Made by a program: the position numbers and the translations under genes
Notes under the pieces: model-generated
Database searches by the model: none
Told to the model about the DNA's origin: nothing
What the model saw: the letters and a program-made list of their open reading frames with translations, nothing else
Part shown: positions 60,701-64,000 of the stretch, piece after piece
Layout: each line of letters starts with the position of its first letter
How positions within the stretch are numbered: the first letter of the stretch is position 1
Source: Tubiluchus corallicola
Taxonomy: Eukaryota > Priapulida > Priapulimorpha > Priapulimorphida > Tubiluchidae
Assembly: GCA_030141605.1 (NCBI GenBank)
Contig: JAQGDQ010000083.1
Coordinates: 60,001-124,000, forward strand
DNA: 64,000 nt
Reading direction: 5' to 3'

Positions 60701-63700
60701 GTGGCCCAGTCTTGTGTCGCGATGAAATGGAGGAGTGGTCGGCTGCCGAAGCAAATCTTTTTGAAGAAGCCATTGAGAAATACGGAAAAGATTTTGGTGA
60801 CATTAGACAAGACTTCTTACCATGGAAATCTTTAAAGAACATTATAGAGTATGCGCATGTACAGTAATGTTGAAAATTTGGTTTATAGATTTAAGATTTG
60901 CGACATTTCACTACCAGAAGCCAACTTGTCAACAGTTCACCAATATGGCAGATGAAACAATGATGAGAAATTGTTAGAACTCAGAGCAATCACTCTTTAG
61001 TATATAATCTTAACTTTATTTCCTGCTGTACTATTTAATTGTGAAGTGTTTGTTCATTGAATTGTTGCTTAAGATAAACAGATGCTTGAGTAGCCATTAA
61101 AATTATGAAGAACTGGTTAGTTTTTTTGCTTTTACCTTATGTAGTTGTGTGACATTAGTGGTATACCTTACATCCAGGTGCTAGATTGCAATTTTACATC
61201 CATAATTTTATTTTGCAAGGAGTAGTAATATAATATTAGGTCTGAAAAACCTTTTAAGAGCTTAAGTGTTTCTTGGAAATATGGTAAAATGGTTTTTTGA
61301 TAAAAAAGTGTGTTTGGAAATTATAAGAGTGAAAGTTGTTTAAAAAGAACACAAACACTGCATTAATTTTCTAGCTTAGTATTTTTCAATAAAGGTTATT
61401 GTTCGAAGCCATAGTTGGTGGAGACCAGCGTCGATCTTTTCGTTGGGTGATCATTCAAAATTTTATGTTTTTTTATACTCTATGTGATCCATTTTTTTAT
61501 TTCAGATACTACTACATGTGGAAAACAACAGACCGTTATGTACAGCAGAAACGTGTAAAAGCCGTTGAGGCAGAAAGCAAGTTGAAACAAGTGTACATTC
61601 CAAACTACAACAAACCTAACCCTGCAGCAATTCAGGGCCAAAGAAATGGATTTGAGGGTGTCGATTCTCGTGCGTGTGAAAGCTGCTTTACCAGTGTTTC
61701 ACATCAGTGGTAAGCTGTTTTGGCAATTGGGTTTATCTGTCAGAGATTTCTTGAGATAAGTGCTTCCAAATGTGGTAAAGAGACAATAACCATGCGGAAC
61801 AAAATACCTGCAAGTACTAATTCAACTTCGTCGTTACCAAGATTCAAAAAAAGTTTGAAAACTTTATTCTTTAATGCGAATTAAAGGTTGACCTTGTATA
61901 GTATGTTCACGCGTATGTTCAGATTTACAGTGAGTGACAGACTGGCCGATAGTGTACTTCTGTTCATAAATATATATATATATTTTTGCAATGTCTTAAT
62001 AGCAATCTCATATTCAACTAATCCACATCATTTCACTAACCTAATCGTACTAATTCCCATCTCCTACACTATCAGTCCATCATTTTTTACCTTCCCTTTT
62101 TGCACCCTAACACCTGCATCATTAATGATATCATGTCATGCCAATTTTATTATGAAATTAATGTAATTATATAATCTTATGTACACCTTGTCATCGTAAT
62201 GTGTTTTGCTATATTGTATTGTTGTTTGGTGTTTTCGTAATAACTAAAAATAAATAAATAAAAATGAGCAGTTCAATTTCTCATCTTAAAGGATACTGTG
62301 AGAAGCTTCTATCCTCAAAAATGCATGTCAAAATACATAATCCTTGTTACTAGTGGCTTGAACTTGGCGTACTGAGTGGCAAATTGTATAAAATATTCCA
62401 AGGCACTAATGATCAGTTTGTTGACTTTAAATTCTTCTGCAATTATTGTGTTGAACTTCACTATTTTTATTTACGTTTTTTTTCCCAGGTATGCTTGGGG
62501 TGCATCGCACCTGCACTGTCGTGTTTGTGCCAACTGCTGGACATACTGGAAGAAGTACGGAGGCCTGAAAATGCCAACCCGATTAGAGCAGGCAGAAAAT
62601 CAGGCTGCTCAGATGCAGATGCAGACATATAAATGCAGTGTTCTTGGTGAGTTGAAAATTATTCAAGGTGACAGTAACAGTTCAGTTTTACTTATTAAAA
62701 TCATGCAACATTTTTTGGACTCGATTTATTTTAAATATAAAAGAAAATTCACATTGAATATATCTTGTCAAATTAAACACAACTCTACAACCTTGATAAG
62801 AACTTATGAATGTCAGTAGAAATATTTACTCTCCTTTTCCGTCACATGCATGCTCCACTCAGGTTCCCACGGTCAGGGAAAATCCTTAAAAATGCAGGCT
62901 ATCCTGGAAAGTCATGGAAAAGTCAGGGAAAATGATGAAAATGGGGTGAAAAGTCCGGGAAATTGGAAATCGTTGCAAAAATAATCACCATGGACCGATA
63001 TTTTTTCAAACATATTTTTCAGCGATTCGTATTCAAATAAAATTTTGCTATGGCAGGCTCCCAGTTTCAATTTCTGTGCCAAAAATAATGATTGGATTAA
63101 GAAAGTTTATTTAATGTAATTAGTGTCATTTCGTTAGCACTACTGCAATTGTGCAGACACATTATATATCAGTATATGTATGAATGTCCACACATAAAAA
63201 TGTTTAATTACGTTTACTGGTAATACAGTTTCTGCTTATCTTCGTCATGGAAAATCTATATTTGGTCAGGTAAAAGTTTCGGAGGTCATGGAAATTTATT
63301 TTAAAATTCTGTAGGAACCCTGTCCACTGAACTCTCACTTCTATCAAAATTTCCAGCATAATTATTAATGGTTTTCTCTTTATTTTCACATGTGCTGATA
63401 GGCTGAATGAACTACAGTTATGGAGGTATTTTTGCATATGTGAGCAAATTTTTGCTAGGAAATACTTGAAAAAGTTCATGAAAACTAGTGTTTTAAAGGA
63501 CTGGAAATAAATACAAAGAACACAGTTTTTCTCATTTTTTTTCTCATTCGCACTTTTTGTGAAAGAAACATTTTTATTTTGCATCAAAACATTATTGATT
63601 TTCTGGCTTCTTGAATCAACAAAGAAATCATTTTCATGTTTAGTCTTTTGGCTGTTTCATAGTCCTGGTTTATGATTGCACGTTCAAATTTGTTCATTTG

Positions 63701-63979
63701 CAGGTTGTGGAAAGGAGTTTAAGATGCGCACGCAGCTGGTTCGTCACTGTGCAGCTATGCATGGCTTCGCGATGCGCTCCGGGAGTCCTCGTCCCATTGT
63801 AAAGACTCGGGCAGCATTCTGCCTGCACACTACACCTCTGACTCGTCTTGCTCGGAGAGTGTGTGGTGACATGTTGCGAGTTCGACACGCCGGGCGAAAA
63901 CCTTTTGAACCAATCAATGCAGCAGCGATTAAAGCAGAATGCCAAGCTAGGATTGCTGCTGATAAAGACAAACCTTTAG
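54616..63979 (+). CDS. MTA: Metastasis-associated protein (MTA, NuRD subunit), partial at 3' end
   Basis: Nuclear scaffold of the NuRD deacetylase/remodelling complex; by family knowledge its ELM2-SANT region binds and activates HDAC1/2. Eight exons (54616-54721, 54838-55007, 57069-57279, 58719-58952, 60659-60848, 61506-61709, 62489-62646, 63704-63979) join in phase to 516 codons plus one base, and the gene continues past the window. BAH domain about 1-160 ([39 protein letters not shown]); ELM2 about 163-255 ([29 protein letters not shown]); SANT about 260-310 ([20 protein letters not shown]); GATA-type finger C361/C364 with C382-C388; a C2H2 finger C421-C426-H439-H444; then a [11 protein letters not shown]-type MTA block. 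Intron 1 uses a GC donor. Introns 3, 4 and 7 carry transposons. Confidence 0.96.
54838..55007 (+). CDS. MTA: MTA exon 2
   Basis: 170 bp, phase 1 in and 0 out; acceptor tgtttttgcag, donor gtaagc. Encodes [17 protein letters not shown] and the [13 protein letters not shown] end of the BAH core. The acidic linker ([13 protein letters not shown]) is much shorter than that in human MTA1. Confidence 0.95.
55008..57068 (+). other. MTA intron 2
   Basis: 2.06 kb; contains an ATT microsatellite (55606-55636) and AT-rich DNA with a less AT-rich block around 56215-56460. Small chance frames only. Confidence 0.88.
55606..55636. repeat. (ATT)n microsatellite
   Basis: Ten ATT units. Confidence 0.92.
57069..57279 (+). 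CDS. MTA: MTA exon 3
   Basis: 211 bp, phase 0 in and 1 out; acceptor tgtatttag, donor gtaatt. Encodes [40 protein letters not shown] and [15 protein letters not shown], the second half of the BAH domain. Confidence 0.95.
57964..58693. mobile_element. Tc1/mariner/pogo-type TIR element, 730 bp
   Basis: Terminal inverted repeats CAGCAAGTCCTTGCTTAACG and, inward from the right, CAGCAAGTCTTCACTTAACG, flanked on both sides by TA (57962-57963 and 58694-58695). TA duplication and CAG-starting TIRs fit the Tc1/mariner superfamily (pogo/Tigger-like). Subterminal GTTTCGTTTTAA repeats; no transposase frame. In MTA intron 3. Confidence 0.85.
58719..58952 (+). CDS. MTA: MTA exon 4 (ELM2)
   Basis: 234 bp, phase 1 in and 1 out; donor gtaaac. 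Encodes the ELM2 core: [29 protein letters not shown] and [20 protein letters not shown]. The most conserved exon of the gene. Confidence 0.97.
59455..59863 (-). mobile_element. 5S-rRNA-derived SINE-like insert
   Basis: Minus-strand head at 59863-59760 is a 5S rRNA pseudogene (listed), followed by about 300 bp of GC-rich body. This head-plus-body order is that of 5S-derived (SINE3-type) retroposons. The end near 59455 is set by the drop back to AT-rich DNA. The minus frame beginning [20 protein letters not shown] lies wholly within the body and may be fortuitous. Confidence 0.65.
59760..59863 (-). pseudogene. 5S rRNA pseudogene
   Basis: Reading minus, GGCCAAATCACGTTGAAAAC, then ATCTGATCACCGAAGTTAAG, CAACATAGAGCCTGGTTAGT and AGGAATACCAGGTGCTGTAG follow the order of metazoan 5S rRNA (GGCCATACCACCTTGAA, CTGATC-x-CGGAAG, CCTGGTTAGTACTTGG, GAATACCAGGTGCTGTAGGC). 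About 16 bp are missing after CCTGGTTAGT (the ACTTGGATGGGAGAC region). A degenerate copy, not a functional gene. Confidence 0.85.
60659..60848 (+). CDS. MTA: MTA exon 5 (SANT)
   Basis: 190 bp, phase 1 in and 2 out; acceptor ttttttatag, donor gtatgc. Encodes [20 protein letters not shown] then [20 protein letters not shown] and [20 protein letters not shown], the ELM2-SANT junction and the first SANT helices. Confidence 0.96.
60849..61505 (+). other. MTA intron 5
   Basis: 657 bp AT-rich intron. A frame entering exon 6 from 61399 ([10 protein letters not shown]) is open across the acceptor but has no family match and is treated as intron. Confidence 0.85.
61506..61709 (+). CDS. MTA: MTA exon 6
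   Basis: 204 bp, phase 2 in and 2 out; acceptor atttcag, donor gtaagc. Encodes [20 protein letters not shown] (end of SANT), [19 protein letters not shown] and [13 protein letters not shown], with the first Cys pair of the GATA-type finger. Confidence 0.97.
61710..62488 (+). other. MTA intron 6
   Basis: 779 bp, AT-rich; nothing recognised except short TA and AAAT runs near 61970 and 62248. Confidence 0.88.
62489..62646 (+). CDS. MTA: MTA exon 7 (GATA finger)
   Basis: 158 bp, phase 2 in and 1 out; acceptor tttttttcccag, donor gtgagt. Encodes [20 protein letters not shown] then [12 protein letters not shown], the remainder of the GATA-type finger. It then continues with a Gln-rich linker ([12 protein letters not shown]) and YKCSVL, the first Cys of a C2H2 finger. 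Confidence 0.96.
62861..63322 (+). mobile_element. Short TIR element, family A copy 2
   Basis: 462-bp homologue (opposite orientation) of 4150-4528, with ends CAGGTTCCCACGG and TAGGAACCCTG. TCCACT occurs immediately outside both ends, a possible target duplication. It is longer than copy 1 by an internal segment near 63085-63160. In MTA intron 7; non-coding. Confidence 0.75.
63704..63979 (+). CDS. MTA: MTA exon 8 (C2H2 finger and KTR block), last exon in window
   Basis: 276 bp, phase 1 in; acceptor catttgcag. Begins [20 protein letters not shown], completing the C2H2 finger, then [40 protein letters not shown] and [16 protein letters not shown]. The KTR-x-AF-x-LHTT and [11 protein letters not shown] blocks are the MTA-specific C-terminal region. 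The donor (TTAG|gttggt) is weak, so the exact 3' end could differ. Confidence 0.9.
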
Positions 63980-64000
63980 GTTGGTTAACATAATTACAGT

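Noticed and set aside
61399-61505. Open frame upstream of MTA exon 6
   Set aside because: Family alignment begins exactly after the atttcag acceptor at 61505; the upstream residues match no MTA protein.

Overview
The window is animal nuclear DNA: AT-rich, with short exons, kilobase introns flanked by GT-AG sites, many microsatellites and many short transposon relics. Three genes are recognisable metazoan orthologues: calcineurin A, the PhzF-family protein PBLD and the NuRD subunit MTA. A fourth gene can be assembled from splice phases but not matched to a named orthologue. An invertebrate is likely, because the MTA protein carries an extra C2H2 finger that I do not recall in vertebrate MTA proteins and the interspersed repeats look invertebrate. 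The species cannot be fixed from sequence alone.

Layout. Positions 1-37590 belong to the minus-strand calcineurin A catalytic subunit gene. Four 5' coding exons lie at 37590-37542, 23821-23621, 20345-20221 and 17519-17408. The left 17.4 kb holds no recognisable further exon and is probably its fourth intron. Only 481 bp away, head to head, plus-strand PBLD runs from 38072 to 45831 in six exons and is complete (296 aa). A second head-to-head pair follows. A six-exon minus-strand gene (53806 to 49568) encodes a 317-aa protein with an acidic N-terminus, one membrane helix and an SRPBCC-like domain. Plus-strand MTA starts at 54616 and runs off the right edge after eight exons (BAH, ELM2, SANT, GATA finger, C2H2 finger).

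Introns and spacers are dominated by mobile-element debris. There are short terminal-inverted-repeat elements with 8-bp target duplications (13664-14053, 27061-27457, 48591-48963) and an inverted-oriented pair of another family (4150-4528 and 62861-63322). Two elements have TA target duplications (57964-58693 and 59033-60179), the second carrying a nested 5S-rRNA-derived SINE-like insert. CR1-like LINE reverse-transcriptase remnants, a mariner-type transposase scrap, a tRNA-derived SINE and a decayed minisatellite also occur. No tRNA or rRNA gene that looks intact, and no CRISPR, operon or prokaryotic feature, was seen.

The genes do not form an obvious pathway. They are calcium-dependent phosphatase signalling (calcineurin), a PhzF-fold enzyme-like protein (PBLD), a putative membrane-anchored lipid-binding-fold protein, and a chromatin co-repressor subunit (MTA). 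Their organisation as two divergent pairs suggests shared promoter regions at 37591-38071 and 53807-54615.
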